From: Heterocephalus glaber | Taxonomy: Eukaryota; Chordata; Mammalia; Rodentia; Bathyergidae | Reading direction: 5' to 3' | Assembly (NCBI RefSeq): GCF_000247695.1 | Contig: NW_004624743.1 | Location: 10,291,155 to 10,355,154 of the forward strand | DNA: 64,000 nucleotides | Shown here: positions 11,434 through 23,410 of the stretch, one piece after another | How the letters are laid out: each line of letters starts with the position of its first letter | Numbering within the stretch: the first letter of the stretch is position 1 | Position numbers and translations under genes: made by a program | Notes under the pieces: generated by a model | What the model was told of the DNA's origin: nothing | Seen by the model: only the letters and a program-made list of their open reading frames with translations | The model's database searches: none

Positions 11434-11476
11434 ATCTGTCTCTCTCTCTCTGTCTGTGTCTCTGTCTCTGTCTCCC
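11434..11476. repeat. TC/TG-rich simple repeat
   Basis: CT repeats interspersed with CTGT units. Confidence 0.85.
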
Positions 11477-11771
11477 CCTCCCGCTGTGGCCTTCGGGCAG
11501 CACAGGCAGACCTGGAAGGTTGGCCCTGGCCAGTTGTGTCTGTCTCCCGCAGCCCCGAAGCGCTCCCTCTGCGGCCTGCACAGAAGCCTGATCTCTGTGC
11601 CCCTGGGAGGCCGCTTTCTGACCCATATGCAACTGGTCCTCTGCATCCACAGCTTCCATAGCTATGCATGCACTCACACGCAGATCGGAAACAATGACCT
11701 TTTCACTTTCACTGCTGGGGATGCTACCCAGGGCTTTCATACTGAGTTCCGTCTTTCAACGCCTTGAATCA

Positions 11772-11884
11772 CTTTGAGACAGGCTCTCACTGAGTTGCTA
11801 AAATACCCGGGCTGGGCTCCAGCTGAGGTCCTCCTGCCTCAGCCTCCCAGAGGGCGGGGATTACACCAACACCAAGGCTCAGCC
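11772..11884 (-). mobile_element. B1-like SINE (composite subtype)
   Basis: Reverse B1 with 'ttgctaaaatacccgggctgg', the variant found in B1-ID composites. Confidence 0.75.
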
Positions 11885-12269
11885 ACTGTGTAAGAGCGGT
11901 GTGCACAGCAGGGCGAGTCTGGGCAGGACTGGGGGTGCAGGGAGGGCGCCGGGCAGGGCTGTGCGGATCTCTGGGGTGACTTTGGTACCGTCCCGGTCAC
12001 TTCCTGTGCTTTTCTCCACCGACCCTTCTCAGGCTCCGCTCCCTGAGGAGAAGGCGCAGAGCCCAGCGAGGAAGCCGACATGCACAGGTGCGACTGAGCC
12101 TCGAGGGGCTGGGCCTGCGCGCGCGGCCAGGCAGCCAGCGGCAGGCGGGAGGGGCCGGGGCGGCTCGGCTGCTGTCGCCTGACTGCGGCCACCGCCATCC
12201 GGCTTCCTCTCCCCGCCCCTGGCCCCGCCCCCAGCGGCGTGCGCTGCCTGGAGAACTGGCTGTTTCTTG

Positions 12270-12590
12270 TCTTTTGTCTTCTTTGGCAGTTCTGGGGACC
12301 GAACCCAGGCACTCACATCTGCTGGGGCGAGTGAGCCACATCTCCAGCCCAGGAGAAGATATTTTAAAACATATTCTGGGCCAGATGGGGCAGCGCATAC
12401 CTGTGATCCCAGCACTCTGGGAGGCTGAGACAGGAAGATCAAAAATTCAAGCCCAGCCCAGATACCTCAGCGACTCAGTGAGGCCCTGTCTCAAAATAAA
12501 AAATAAAAAGGGCTGGGGAAGTACGGTAGGTCAGTGTGAAGGCCCTGGGCTCAGTCCCCAGGACAGCAAAACAAAGCAAACAAAACCTTA
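12270..12590. mobile_element. ID-like SINE (-) then B1-ID composite (+)
   Basis: 12270-12350 is a diverged tRNA-derived element on the - strand. 12376-12510 is a + strand B1 linked by (A/T)-rich sequence to an ID half at 12511-12590. Confidence 0.7.
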
Positions 12591-12779
12591 ACTTGGATTT
12601 TGTCACTCCCAGCCTTACAAATGTCCCGCTGGCTTCCCATTGTAGTGACAAAGAATGCAGAAAGCTTCACTGTGGCTAGGGAGCCCCTGGCCAGGTTTTT
12701 TTTAATGCCACTATTTGTTTGACCTAATGTCCACCCTCTCTGAGATCCCTCGAAAGTCCCAAGGGCTTTATTTATTCCC

Positions 12780-12993
12780 TTCCTTTCTTCCCCTTGAGAC
12801 AGGCTCTTACTGTGTAGTTCAGGCTGGCCTTGAGGTTAGGTGATTCTCCTGCCTCAGCCTCCTGAGTGCTGAGATGACAAACACGCACGACCACACCCAG
12901 CTGGAACTCCTTTTTTTTTTGGTTCTGGAATCAAACTTGGGACCTTATGCTTGTGAGGCAGGCAGTGGCACCAGTGAGCTAAATCCCCTGCCT
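12780..12993 (-). mobile_element. B1-like SINE and ID-like SINE
   Basis: Reverse B1 (12790-12902) adjoining a reverse ID with its own poly-T (12910-12993), so two independent insertions. Confidence 0.85.
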
Positions 12994-13604
12994 GGAACTC
13001 CATTTTTAAATGCCACCTTCCTGTAACTACAACCATGTTCATCTCCTTTTCCCTTTATTGGCAGATGTGTGGCAGCAGCTCTCCCAGCTAAAAAGACCTG
13101 ATTTCTGCAGTTCGCCTGCCTCAGTGGCAGAGCATTTCCCCCACATGCAAGCCATCAGTACAAGGTCACTGGATTTAGAAAGGCAAGATCACAACGTTTT
13201 CCCATGGTCACTTGACACCAGATATAGCACATCGTCAGTGCGTCAAAATGTGGAGAATGTGCAGAAACTGTGTCAGAGTGAAGGTGCATGGCCAGTGAAT
13301 ACCCTCAGAATCCTCCCCTTCGCCTCCCACACACCCAGCCCATGGTTCTTGCCACTTCCTGGAGCAGCTCTGGAGCCCTCTTTCGTGAGTGTCTAGTGGA
13401 ACTGTCCTTCCCGCCTCAGTGTCCTGAATTGATCCCAAATCTCTCCCTTTCGTTGTCATGTTGACTTTGGGGAAGAGTCCGGAAGTCTCAGGGTGCCAGA
13501 CCTGCTGGATAAAGTGCATGAGGAGGCAGCGCCATGTTTTATGACCTGCCTTTCCCTTGGATGTTGCTCGGCCGCAGCGTTCACTGTGCTTCTGATCACA
13601 TCTC
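12994..13604. other. Intergenic unique DNA before the pseudogene candidate
   Basis: No recognisable gene. 13100-13175 may hold a heavily decayed ID. Confidence 0.4.
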
Positions 13605-13800
13605 ATAAAGACGCTCACGAAAGAGGACTCCAGAACTGCTTCAGAAAGTGGCAGGGATTACCAAAAAGGAGCAAATTGTGCCTAAACCAGAGGAGGAAGA
13701 TGCACAGAAGAAAAAGATATCCCAGAAGAAACTGAAGAAACAAAAACTTACTGCACGGGAATAAGTTGGCATAAAATAAATGCAAATGAAAGTTTAAAAA
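13605..13800 (+). pseudogene. Possible processed pseudogene 3' end (source gene not identified)
   Basis: An open stretch ending at a TAA encodes a lysine-rich tail ([19 protein letters not shown] then QKLTARE). It is followed by a short 3' tail with AATAAA at 13775-13780 and an A run from 13796. There is no intron, and an ID SINE follows directly. This has the form of a retrocopy of a nucleolar or ribosome-biogenesis-type mRNA, but I do not recognise the parent gene. Confidence 0.4.
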
Positions 13801-13803
13801 AAG

Positions 13804-13922
13804 GGGGCCAGGGATGTAGCTCAGTGGCACCACGCCTGCCTCACAAGTGCAAGGTCCTGAGTTGGATCCCCGGTACCAAATAAATAAATAAATAAATAAA
13901 TAAAGTAAAAAAAAAAGAAAGA
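13804..13922 (+). mobile_element. ID-like SINE with (AAAT)n tail
   Basis: Complete ID inserted at the A-rich end of the possible processed pseudogene. Confidence 0.9.
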
Positions 13923-13947
13923 AAGTAGCAAGGATGATGGGACCAGT

Positions 13948-14307
13948 GTGTGTTAGTTACTTTTCTCTCATTGCTGAGACAAAATCCCTTACACCCAAAG
14001 GCAGAGGGAAAGAGTTTATTTGGCTTAGAGTTGGTAGAGGTTTCAGTCCATAATTGGCTGGCTCCAAAGCAGGGTGGCAGAGGAGAAACAGCTCCTGGTG
14101 CCCACGAGGCAGCAAAGGCAACAAGGGAGGCTTCACTCTCCCTGCCCCTTTTATCCTATCCAGGCTGCTTAGGGCAGCAGCACTCACACCCTAATCCCAG
14201 TGCCCTTGAGCCTGGCACTGCTCCATGAATCCATCCCAGCTTCCCCGTTCTAGATCCAGCCTATGACCACAGGAGGCTTGCAGGGCATCCAGACCCCAAC
14301 CGTAACA
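13948..14307 (-). mobile_element. MaLR solo LTR
   Basis: About 360 bases bounded by TGTGTTAG and CCGTAACA (+ strand view). It is the reverse complement of the 33239-33650 element, sharing the 'gccagccaa(t/c)tatggactg' block. Confidence 0.65.
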
Positions 14308-14924
14308 GCATGTTTGCAGGAAGGGCAGACTTTGGGGGAGGATTAATCACAGCGTGTCTTCTACTGTGATGTATTTGTTTGGATGCAGACACTCACCGTC
14401 CATTTCCGTCACACCTCGGACCTCGTGGCACCCACGGCAAGACATACAAACGTTCTGAGAATTTCCAGCTGCGGGCTTCGCCTGGATGGTGCCTCCCGAG
14501 CCCCGGGTAGAAGCAGCTGGGTCCTGGGAGGTGGAACAGACGGGGCCGGGGATCCAGGAGGGTCCTTAGATCCCTGGCAGCTCGCCGGGCCACGGACAGG
14601 GACGGGGCCACAACCCCGCTTCCTGTCCTCCCTCTCTGCTTCTAGGCTGGAGCTGCGACAGTCGCTCGGCCACCACGCCCCCCTCGCCAGACCAAATCAC
14701 GGGGCTGCCGGTCTTGGTTACCTCTGGAGCAGAGCCAGTTTCCACCGTAAAGAGCCGGCTTCCGGGGTTTGCCACAGTGGCGAGATGAGACCTAAGACCT
14801 ATGCATCTGGAGTCTAGTTTGTAAATGATGCGCTGCTAAGGCACAGCTTGTTTAGTGTTAAGAATGATTACTGAGGGTAACTTCATGCCTCAAAGGAGAG
14901 AAGCAGAGATTTATTTGAAGCTGC

Positions 14925-15055
14925 GCCTGATGATGCACGCCTGTAATCCCAGCATTCGGGTGGCTGAGGCAGGAGTATTACCACGAGTTCGAGGCCAGCT
15001 TGGGCTACATAGCGAGAGGTCGTCTAAAAAAGCCAAAAAAAAACCAACAAAAAAA
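14925..15055 (+). mobile_element. B1-like SINE
   Basis: Full-length B1. Confidence 0.85.
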
Positions 15056-15186
15056 CCCCCCAAAAACTATAGTCAAACTTTATTTTTGCAGAAATAATAG
15101 CCAGCGTGTGATTGGACAAAACTATCATGCACATGGTGATATTTAAGTATACTGATTTTATTTTTATTATTAAAGGAGGAAAGGGC

Positions 15187-15276
15187 CCAGGGATTTAGCC
15201 CAGTGGCGCTACACCTGTCTCACAAGCGAAAAGTCCTGAGTTTGATCCCCAGTGTGTGTGTGTGGGGGGGGGGGGT
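15187..15276 (+). mobile_element. ID-like SINE
   Basis: ID whose 3' tail is a (GT)n(G)n stretch. Confidence 0.85.
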
Positions 15277-15279
15277 TAC

Positions 15280-16534
15280 AAAAGGGAGAAAAATGGGTTT
15301 TTCTTGAGGACAACTCAAAACTGTTTTGAAATTTTACACAACGTTCCCAACAACAAATATTTCCATAATCTTAAATTTAGAAAGAGCAACATCTTACATA
15401 AAAAGATTTTTTTAAAGAGTAGCATCTTAAAACCGCCAAAGCGTTGCACGATTCGTTGCTGCACAGCCTGCTCATAGCGCCTCATGCAATCACAGGAACA
15501 GGCCATTTGTGCCAACGCACACGCGTGCCCCACGGTCTTCCACAGCCGCCTGCGTGTGCCGGGGAGAGGAACTGAGGCCTCGGGCCACGCGTGATTGGAG
15601 GAACTGCACACAGGCACGCGCGCGCACACGCGCAGAGGTGGGGTTAGGACCGTGACCCGCGCACCTGAGAACAGCGCCTCCCCACCATCGAGTCCTGCGC
15701 CCTAGCCTCAGAGCTCCGGGCTTTGGGGCTTTGAGGCTGTGGTAGGAGATCTTCCGCTTCCGGGCTGTGGGCCATACGTTTTGTGCTCCTGTAACCCACG
15801 TATCTGTCAACTTCTATCTTCTACAAACACACTGGCCTCGCCCTAGGGCACCTCGGACCCTCTTTCAGATCCCTTCCCGATTCAAGAGAGGCCCAATTCT
15901 GGCTCCGACCCCTGCCCGCCGGCCACACACCAGCGAAGTCCCCGGCCCGGTCTGAGCCTGGAGCTCATGACCTCCGGTTCTGGCCCACTACACCCCGAAC
16001 GGCGGCCCAGACTGCAGTTGTGGACGGGCGCGTCCCGGAGACCCGAGGACAGGTCTGGGGTTCCCGCGGGTGCGGCCCGAGCTGCCCGGGAAATCAGCGG
16101 AGCCCGGGGCGGGCTGGGGACGCGCGCTGGGAACCGCCCGGCCGGGCTGCTGCGGTGGCCCGGGTGCTCCGCCCTCGAGGGCGCCCGGCCCAGTCCCGCA
16201 GACCTCATCTCTACAGCGCTGCGCTGCCTGGGGGCAGACAGCCCTCGCCAGCCCCTTGTTACGCGGATGGACGTTTCCTACAGGAGCCCTGAACCGAAGG
16301 GGCTGCGCCTCCTCCAGCAGCACCAGCTCCAACGGGATCTGTGCACATGCACGTGGCTCTGTCTGCACGAATATTTGCCTTCTACCAAGAATGAGTTTTC
16401 TTTCACATCAACTGGTGTAGTCTCTATTGTAGATCTGCTGTGGATTCATTCTGTCCGTTTCTGTTAGAAAAACAAATACCATCATTTCATCCTCATTCTG
16501 GAGAAATATTTTCACTGAGGATAAATTATAGACT
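15280..16534. other. Intergenic, with a CpG-dense block at 15880-16260
   Basis: AT-rich to 15480, then increasingly CpG-rich. The dense block has no exon-like sequence that I can identify with a protein. Confidence 0.5.
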
Positions 16535-16680
16535 TATTTTTTTGGAGACGGTTTCACTATGTAGTCCAGGCTGGCCTTGAACTCACTACGTAGCCCAGGT
16601 TGGCCTCAAACTCACAGAGATCCTCCTGCCTCAGCTTGCTGAGCACTGAGAGGCCAGGTATGCAGTACCATATCTGACTT
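16535..16680 (-). mobile_element. B1-like SINE with internal duplication
   Basis: The 'ccaggctggcctt' / 'ccaggttggcctc' blocks are duplicated. Confidence 0.9.
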
Positions 16681-16684
16681 TGGA

Positions 16685-17575
16685 CTGCTTCCTTTCAATA
16701 ATTTGTTCTACTGTTTTCTGGCTTTGCTTGTCCCTTTTGAAACCTAATAATTCAGCCTAACTTTTTCTCCTTGAAAGTAATCTCTATCTTCAGGCAGATT
16801 TTAAGAGTTGCCCTACTATTATTTTTTACCCCACTTTTACAGTAAGTATGATGAGCCTTTTTAATGTGGATTTTTAAATTTACGCTCCTTAGGAATCACT
16901 GACCCTAGGCCTATCCCTCTTTTAACTTGGTATATTCTTACCCATTATTTTTCCGAATATTGTTTCTGTCCCCCTTTTCCTCCCCTCTGCTTGCTGGAGT
17001 CTGCACCTGTATCGCACCTTCTCACCGTGTTCCTGCCATTTCTCTCCTCCCTGTGCCTGGTGTTTATTGTGATTCCTAATTTAGCCTGTATATTTCCTTC
17101 TGTCCTGCCATTCCGACCCCAGATTCTCTCTTCCATTGTGTTTAGTCAGCCCTTAAATCTATCCACTGGGTTCTTGATTTCAGTTACCACATTTTCTAGT
17201 TTTCGCTTTCTAATGTAGTACTTTTTAATGCATTATGGCCTGTTCAATTGTTTTCAGTTCCCAAATATGCTTCTGAATCTTGCCTTGTACCTCTTTGAGT
17301 CAAGGAAGCATAGTTTTTTAAATCTGTGCATGATGACCCTGATTTCCATCGTCCTGGGGAGATTTTAAATTTATTTTTCATGAATAAACTTTGTCCTCTC
17401 AGGGCCCTGGTTATTTTCTCTTGTGTTCCAGGCATTGTTTTAAAAAGTATTTTTCAACATAATCAGAGGCCTAGGATCATGTTATCTTTCTCCAGAAAAA
17501 GTTTGCATTTGGATCATTTGGGGTCTCTAGCAATCTGGAAACACTTGTACAATCTCATTGATAAAAGTAATTTGG
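16685..17575 (-). mobile_element. Ancient L1 3' region remnant
   Basis: AT-rich stretch resembling the 3' part of old mammalian L1 (L1M-like) in antisense: 'ttctactgttttctggc', 'ccgaatattgtttctgtc' and 'actgggttcttgatttcag'. No coding capacity remains. Confidence 0.45.
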
Positions 17576-17698
17576 TCTGGGTGTGGTGGTGCATGCCTGT
17601 CATCCCAGCACTCAGGAGGCTGAGGCAGGAGGATCTCTGTGAGTTTGAGGCCAGCTCAGCATGCGTAGTGAGGCCCTGTCTCAAAAGAACAAAAAAAG
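17576..17698 (+). mobile_element. B1-like SINE
   Basis: Full-length B1. Confidence 0.9.
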
Positions 17699-18009
17699 GA
17701 ACGTGGAGCTGGAGCTGTTGAGAGAACGCCCGGCTTCAGCACCACCCCTTCTCCTGGCTCCTTGGAGTGTAACATGAGGGACAAAGAAGTTAGTAAGCCC
17801 CACCCAGCACAACCAGGCTTTGCCCTTTGTACCCCTGGCTCAACAGAGGCCAGGAGTGCAGGACACCTTTCTCCTTTTCCACATCCCTGTTCAGGAATTT
17901 TCAAACCTCTCCAGGGAAAAGCACCCTCAAGCACAGCCACAAGTCTTTGCATTTCTATTTCCTTCCATGTTTTAAAGTGATGTTTTCCTACTTGTTTTGT
18001 TTTCTGTTT

Positions 18010-18147
18010 GCTTGTGTTTTTTGTTTGTTTGTTTGTTTTTGAGACAGGTCTCGATATGTAGTTCAGGCTGGACTTGAACTTGTGGGGATCCTCCTGCCTC
18101 AGCCTCCCCAGGGCTGGAATTACAGGGGTGCGCCACCACGCCTAGCT
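18010..18147 (-). mobile_element. B1-like SINE with (GTTT)n tail
   Basis: Full-length reverse B1. Confidence 0.9.
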
Positions 18148-18489
18148 GGGAAATTGTTTAAAATAAGACGTGCTTTCTTCTGGTCTAGTTTCACGTCCTG
18201 TCCAGACAGCCTGTTGTTGGGAAGTGGCAGTGCTGTCCCTGCTCCCTGGTACTGAGACAGGGTCACTGGAGTCAAGACTTCCTCCTCCCACGGAAAACTC
18301 GGTGCTGCCTGGGACCAGGTGACCTGGGGCTGCTGAGCACAGAAATGTGGCTGAGCCACACTGAGGGAAAGGGACAGTGCCCGGCCCTCGGCCTCCTGAT
18401 GAGACCTTGGGTTCCCACAGGACCCGCTCTCCAGAGAGCTCCTCTCGGGCTTCCTTGGGCCTCGGAGCTGACGTGCACATGTGGCATCT

Positions 18490-18650
18490 GATGGTGGAGG
18501 GGACTCGCCTGTGATCCCAGCACTGAGGAGGCTGAGGCAGCGGGATCACTGAGAGTTGGAGCCTGGCCTGGGCTACATCGTGAGTTCAAGCCCAGGTTGG
18601 ACTACATAGCAAGGCCCTGACTCAGAGAAAATAAAACAGGACAATAATAA
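18490..18650 (+). mobile_element. B1-like SINE with internal duplication
   Basis: Duplicated 'gttcaagcccaggttggactac' type block (one base-pair-diverged copy). Confidence 0.85.
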
Positions 18651-18904
18651 TAATTAACAAAATGGAAAGAATGCACTTCCCTCTCTAGGCTACACTGGAA
18701 ACAAACTCACTGGCTATTGACCGGGGAGACGTAAGTCTAAGAGCTACACCATGAAGCTTCTAGAAGAAAATCAGTGGGTCTTGAGCCAGGCAATGATTTC
18801 TCGGGGAGAAAAACCCACACACATCATAAAGGAAAGAAATTGCTAAATTGGACTTTCTCAAAATTAAAACCTTTTGCCATTTGGAAGATACCATTAAGAA
18901 AATG

Positions 18905-19095
18905 GAATGGGTCAGGCGTGGTGGTGCATGCCTGTGACCTTAACACTCTGGGAGGCTGAGCCAGGAGGATCGCCACAAGTTCAAGGCCAGCCTGGGCAAG
19001 TCAGTGACTTGGAGAGACCTTGTATCGAAATAAAAATAACAAGGACTAGGGATGTAGCTCAGTGCATAGGTGCTGCGTTTAATCTGTAGCAACAC
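18905..19095 (+). mobile_element. B1-ID composite SINE
   Basis: B1 (to 19040), A/T-rich linker, then ID half 'gggatgtagctcagtg'. Confidence 0.75.
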
Positions 19096-19099
19096 ACAC

Positions 19100-19310
19100 A
19101 GAAAGCTGGTACGGTGGTGCACACCTGTAAACCTAGCACTCAGGAGGCTGAGGCAGTAGGGTCTCAAGTTCAAGGCCAGCCTGGGTACCTTTTCAAGACC
19201 CTGTCTCAAAATAAAATGAAAAGCGCTGAGGTATAGCAGAGGCAGAGCACTTGCCTATCGCGGGTGAGGCCCTGGGGCCATCTCCAGTGCCTCAAAGACA
19301 AAACAGATTT
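19100..19310 (+). mobile_element. B1-ID composite SINE
   Basis: Second composite directly downstream: B1 then an ID-like half (19220-19300). Confidence 0.7.
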
Positions 19311-19444
19311 TAAAAGAAAGGCTATACACCTACAATGGCTGCAGTTTATTGTGTACAAATTAAATCACGTAGTTTGTTTTGAAAAGATGGTTTACTAAAA
19401 AAAAAAACCATAGTCTATGCTTTTCTCTTTCAAATTTTAGCGCT

Positions 19445-19526
19445 TTTTTTTGGTACTGGGGATCAAACTCAGGACCTTGTGCTTTCGAGGCAGGTGGTGG
19501 AACCACTGAGCTAAATCCTCGGCCCT
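19445..19526 (-). mobile_element. ID-like SINE
   Basis: Full-length reverse ID. Confidence 0.9.
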
Positions 19527-19624
19527 AATTTTAGCTTTTATTAGTACATGTTTGCAGTAGAAAATGACCCCACGCATTGTGAAGAGTTGGTTCATGTGCA
19601 GTACACACCTGGACAACTGGGTTT

Positions 19625-19733
19625 TGTGTGTTTTGTTTCTGAGACAGGGTCTTGCTACCGAGCCCAGGCTGGCCTCGAACTTGAGGCGATCCTCCTGCCT
19701 CAGCCTCCCAGTGCTGGGACTACAGAGAGCAGT
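19625..19733 (-). mobile_element. B1-like SINE
   Basis: Reverse B1 truncated at its 5' end. Confidence 0.85.
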
Positions 19734-20654
19734 ATTTGAATGCTGGAAAAGAAGGTCTCTTAGGTGACACCGCTGATGAATTTCAACTTTCCTCTGCGCC
19801 CAGCCCCCTGCAAGCTCCAAGTCAGGAGGTGGTGGCCGGGTCTGCTTATCTGCTCTGTATTTATGTAGTGCTGCATTTAGAAAAGATTAAATCCAAACCG
19901 TGAAATTACCGCACCTAGTGACAGCCCGGACAGGCGACAGCTGTGGCCTGAGTCCCGGCCCTGCCAGCCCAGACCCGCCCCGCCCACGGGTCACTGTTTT
20001 CCACTGGCGCGGGTCCGGGGCACAGGAAGGTCCTGTTCTCCGCAGGGCCACCTGCTGCGGCCCCGGGCGACAGACGCGGGGCGCAGAGGGCTGAGCCCGA
20101 GTCCGCAGGGCGCAGCGTGGAAGTCACCCACGTCCCTGCCCGGACTGTCCTTTGGGCCGTGCACCCGCTATCAGCGCGCCCCGCAGGCTGTCCGGTCCGC
20201 TGAGTCCCGCACTCGGATCCAGTTACGCCAGACACATTGTCTACTACACCCGTGAGCCCAGCACTCGAGAGGCGGAGGCAGGAGGGTCTTTGTGAGTTGA
20301 GGCCTGAACTGCATAGCGAGACTCTGTCTCAAAAAACAGGTATTGCAGGTCTGCAGGCCCTGGCTGGGCTCCGGGAGTGAGTCAGGCTGCCTATTAATAG
20401 AAAGTGAGCTAGGAGGCGAGCCGCGCCTCGGCGGAGCTTCCGGGAGCGAGCCCGCGACAGCCCTGTCCTCTATGCACCTGTTCTCGGAGGGAGTGAGGAC
20501 AAGTAGTGTTGTCTGTCTGACACTCACTTTTGGGAAACCGGGAGCTTTTCTGGTTCTGGAAAGCTCTCTTCATGCGTGGTAAAGGTGACAGACTTTCTTG
20601 TTTGTGCTATCAGTCCCCGTTTTCCACCCTGACAGTGTATCTCACTCCTGTGGT
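19734..20654. other. Intergenic GC-rich DNA
   Basis: Holds one B1 (20245-20342). The rest is CpG-rich and unrecognised. Confidence 0.5.
20245..20342 (+). mobile_element. B1-like SINE
   Basis: B1 truncated at its 5' end. Confidence 0.8.
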
Positions 20655-20775
20655 CGGTTTGTTTTGAGGCAGGGTCTCGCAATGGAGCCAGACTGGCCTT
20701 GACCTCCTGGCAATCCTCCTGCCTCAGCCTCCCGAGGGCTGGGACCACACACGTGTGTCACCACACCCACTGTAA
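20655..20775 (-). mobile_element. B1-like SINE
   Basis: Full-length reverse B1. Confidence 0.85.
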
Positions 20776-20934
20776 AAATTTTCAATGTCATGGATTTGTC
20801 CCGAGCCAAAAGCCCTGGTGATTTCTGCCTGGAGGAATGGACATGTTGAGTGGCAGAGACTAAGGCAGCCACTAGCGATCTGGGTCCTGGTACCTTGAAG
20901 TAAAACCTGCCTGGATTTGAGGACCTGCAAGTGT

Positions 20935-21097
20935 GTTTGTTTGTTTACGTATTTCAGAGACAGGGTCTCCCTATGTACTTCAGGCTGGTCTTGAACTCAC
21001 TACTAGAGCCTCAGCTGGCCTCACACCAGCAGTGATCCTCCTGCCTCAGCCTCCTGAGTGTTAGGACTGCAGGAGTGTGCCATCGTGCCCAGCCATT
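20935..21097 (-). mobile_element. B1-like SINE with internal duplication
   Basis: Duplicated block; (GTTT)n at the tail. Confidence 0.85.
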
Positions 21098-21265
21098 TAT
21101 TTATTCTAAACTGGTGCCTCCCTGTGGCTCTGTATAAATAGGAAAGGAGCCAAGCTTCCCCGGACAGCTGAGGAAAACCACAACGCCAAGAAATGCATCA
21201 GCACTGCGACAAGTGCTGTCGCTGTGTGTGCCTAAAAGGTGCCAATAAATGTCTGTTATACAAAG

Positions 21266-21318
21266 AGAGGGAGAGGGAGAGGGAGAGAAGAAAAGAAAAG
21301 AAAAGAAAAAAGAAAGAG
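21266..21318. repeat. GAGAGG / AAAAG simple repeat
   Basis: GAGAGG-type units followed by AAAAG pentamers. Confidence 0.9.
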
Positions 21319-21476
21319 CGAGCCGAGCCTCAGAGGCAGAGGGCCCCGGAAGGCCCTGTATGGACGCTCACCTCATGCTGAGACCACGCAGGGGACCCTA
21401 GCTCTGCAGTGCCCCTGATCCCAGGACCCAAGCAGCACCATCTGTGCTGTGGAGTGCACAGGCAGGGACTGAGGAG

Positions 21477-21622
21477 CTGGGCTGGGGATGCACCCTGTAA
21501 CCCCAGAACTAGAGAGGCTGAGGCAGGAGAAACTCCTTGAGTTCCGGGCCAGCCTGGGCCACATAGTGACTTCAAGGCTGGCCTGAACTACACAGAGAGA
21601 CCGTGTCTCAAAAAAACCAATT
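21477..21622 (+). mobile_element. B1-like SINE with internal duplication
   Basis: Duplicated 'ccagcctg' / 'ggctggcctg' block. Confidence 0.85.
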
Positions 21623-21644
21623 CAAAGAACCTCAGAGGTCTGAG

Positions 21645-21915
21645 CAGCTGGCCGTGTTGGTGCATCTGTAACCCCAGCACGGTGGGGGGCTGAGGCAGGA
21701 GCACCCGAGCTGGAGCTTAGGCTGGGCAATTTAGTGAATTGGGGAGAGGCCGTGTCTAAAATAAAGGGGGGCCGGGGATGTACCTCAGTGGCTGTGCGCC
21801 TGCCTGGCAAGCACAAGATCCTGAGGTCGACCCCTGCTACCAAAAATAAATAAATAAATGAAACTAAAGGACTTGGCATGTAGTTCAGTGCAAAGGCCCT
21901 GCGTTCCAGCTTAGT
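21645..21915 (+). mobile_element. B1 then ID (complete) then ID half
   Basis: B1 composite subtype (21645-21764), a complete ID with (AAAT)n (21768-21860), then 'tgtagttcagtgcaaaggccc' (21870-21920), which looks like the displaced ID half of a composite. Confidence 0.75.
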
Positions 21916-22239
21916 ATAAAATTTTTTAAAATTAAATTAAAAGAAAAAGAAGATAACAGGCCGTATTGCAACATGTGCCAGCGACGTCCCACAGCAGTGC
22001 TGGGAGCCCAGGGAGACGGGGCTGAGCCGTGCAGGTCTCTACAGCCCCACTGCCATCAGCAATCCTGGAAGCCCTCCTGCCTCAGCCTCTCTCTGCCCTC
22101 TGCTTCCTCCCTGGCCTCGAAGCGCTGCTTCCTGGGGTCACCAGGCCAAAAAGGCAGAGTGGGAGCCGTGGAGCCTGTGGTGTGGAGTTTGCTGTTCTAC
22201 TTGTACTTCCGTGCTTCTGGAAAAAGAAAATTGTACAAA

Positions 22240-22365
22240 TTATTTTGAGACAAGGTCTGGCTAAGGTCCCTAAATTGCCCAGGCTGGGCCCCACTGTGTG
22301 ACCCTCCTGGCTCACCTCCCAGAGTTCAGGGATGACAGGCGTGAGCCACCAACCATGGCTTTGAG
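22240..22365 (-). mobile_element. B1-like SINE (composite subtype)
   Basis: Reverse B1 with 'ctaaattgcccaggctgggc'. Confidence 0.8.
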
Positions 22366-22384
22366 TCTAAAATTACAGTAAAGT

Positions 22385-22580
22385 GGCTCGGGCATGGTGC
22401 TGCCCAGCTGTCATCCCAGTGCTAGAGGGGGCTGAGGCAGGAGGGGTGTACATTCAAGTCCAGCCTAAGGAATTTAGCAATTTAGCAAGACCCTGTCTCG
22501 AAATAAACAGGAAGAAGGGGCTGAGGACAGAGCTCAGGGCAAGGGCGGGGAGTCTACTTCCCAGTACTGGGGGAAAAAGA
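22385..22580 (+). mobile_element. B1-ID composite SINE
   Basis: B1 with 'aatttagcaatttagcaag', then ID half 'gctgaggacagagctcaggg'. Confidence 0.75.
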
Positions 22581-22699
22581 CAGGAGAAAACAAAAACCAA
22601 GAAAGCCCTGCACAGAGGAGAAGAGAGGAGAAGGAATTCTCCGGTTGTAGCGGAAAACAATCAGTCCCCACCCAGACAAAGCCTCAAAAGAAAAAGACC

Positions 22700-22800
22700 G
22701 TGAGCCATGATGGGGCTTGTACTCCCAGCTACTCAGGAGGCTGAGGCAGGAAGACTGCTAGAGCTGCAACTTAGCCAGACGTCACTTCCAAAACCCCAAG
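22700..22800 (+). mobile_element. B1-like SINE fragment
   Basis: 5' two-thirds of B1. Confidence 0.65.
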
Positions 22801-23056
22801 CCCAGGGAGGCCGGGCGCTGAGCCCTGGTGGCAATCCCCGCTGCGTGCGGGTGACAGTGTTAGGGCAGGTCTCGCCCGCTTTTCTAGCATGGGAAGCAGC
22901 CGAGACCTGAAATGGAATTTGATGTCCAAGAGCTGTCGGCTGGGAGGTACTTCCTGTGCTGGCCGTCTCCGCGGTTTTCTTTCTCCATGTCCCTGAGACA
23001 ACAATTCTCAAAAGTAAACAAACAAATGAACATATAACTAAAAATACAGTGTGAGT

Positions 23057-23150
23057 GGGCCGGGGGTTTAGCTGAGTGTTTCTGGCACCTGCCTCGCAAG
23101 CGCAAGGACCCAAGTTCAATCCCCGGCACCAAAAAAAAAAAAAAAAAATA
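23057..23150 (+). mobile_element. ID-like SINE
   Basis: Complete ID with a long pure poly-A, so probably young. Confidence 0.9.
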
Positions 23151-23284
23151 CAGCGTGAGCATGCGCGGCAAACATACTGATAAAATCAACATGCACACGC
23201 CCGTGACGGAGTACCCCAAACACTACAGTGATATCTGTGCACAGAACCCCTGTGCCTGCAAACGTTCACGACATTGGCTTGTTT

Positions 23285-23410
23285 GGAGGCTTTGTTGGCT
23301 TCTGAGACACGGTCTCCCTACGTAGCCAGGCCAGCCTCAAATTCACGCCAACCCTCCTGCCTCAGCCTCCCCAGTGCTGGGATGACAGGTGTGCACCACC
23401 ACACCCAGCC
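23285..23410 (-). mobile_element. B1-like SINE
   Basis: Full-length reverse B1. Confidence 0.9.
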
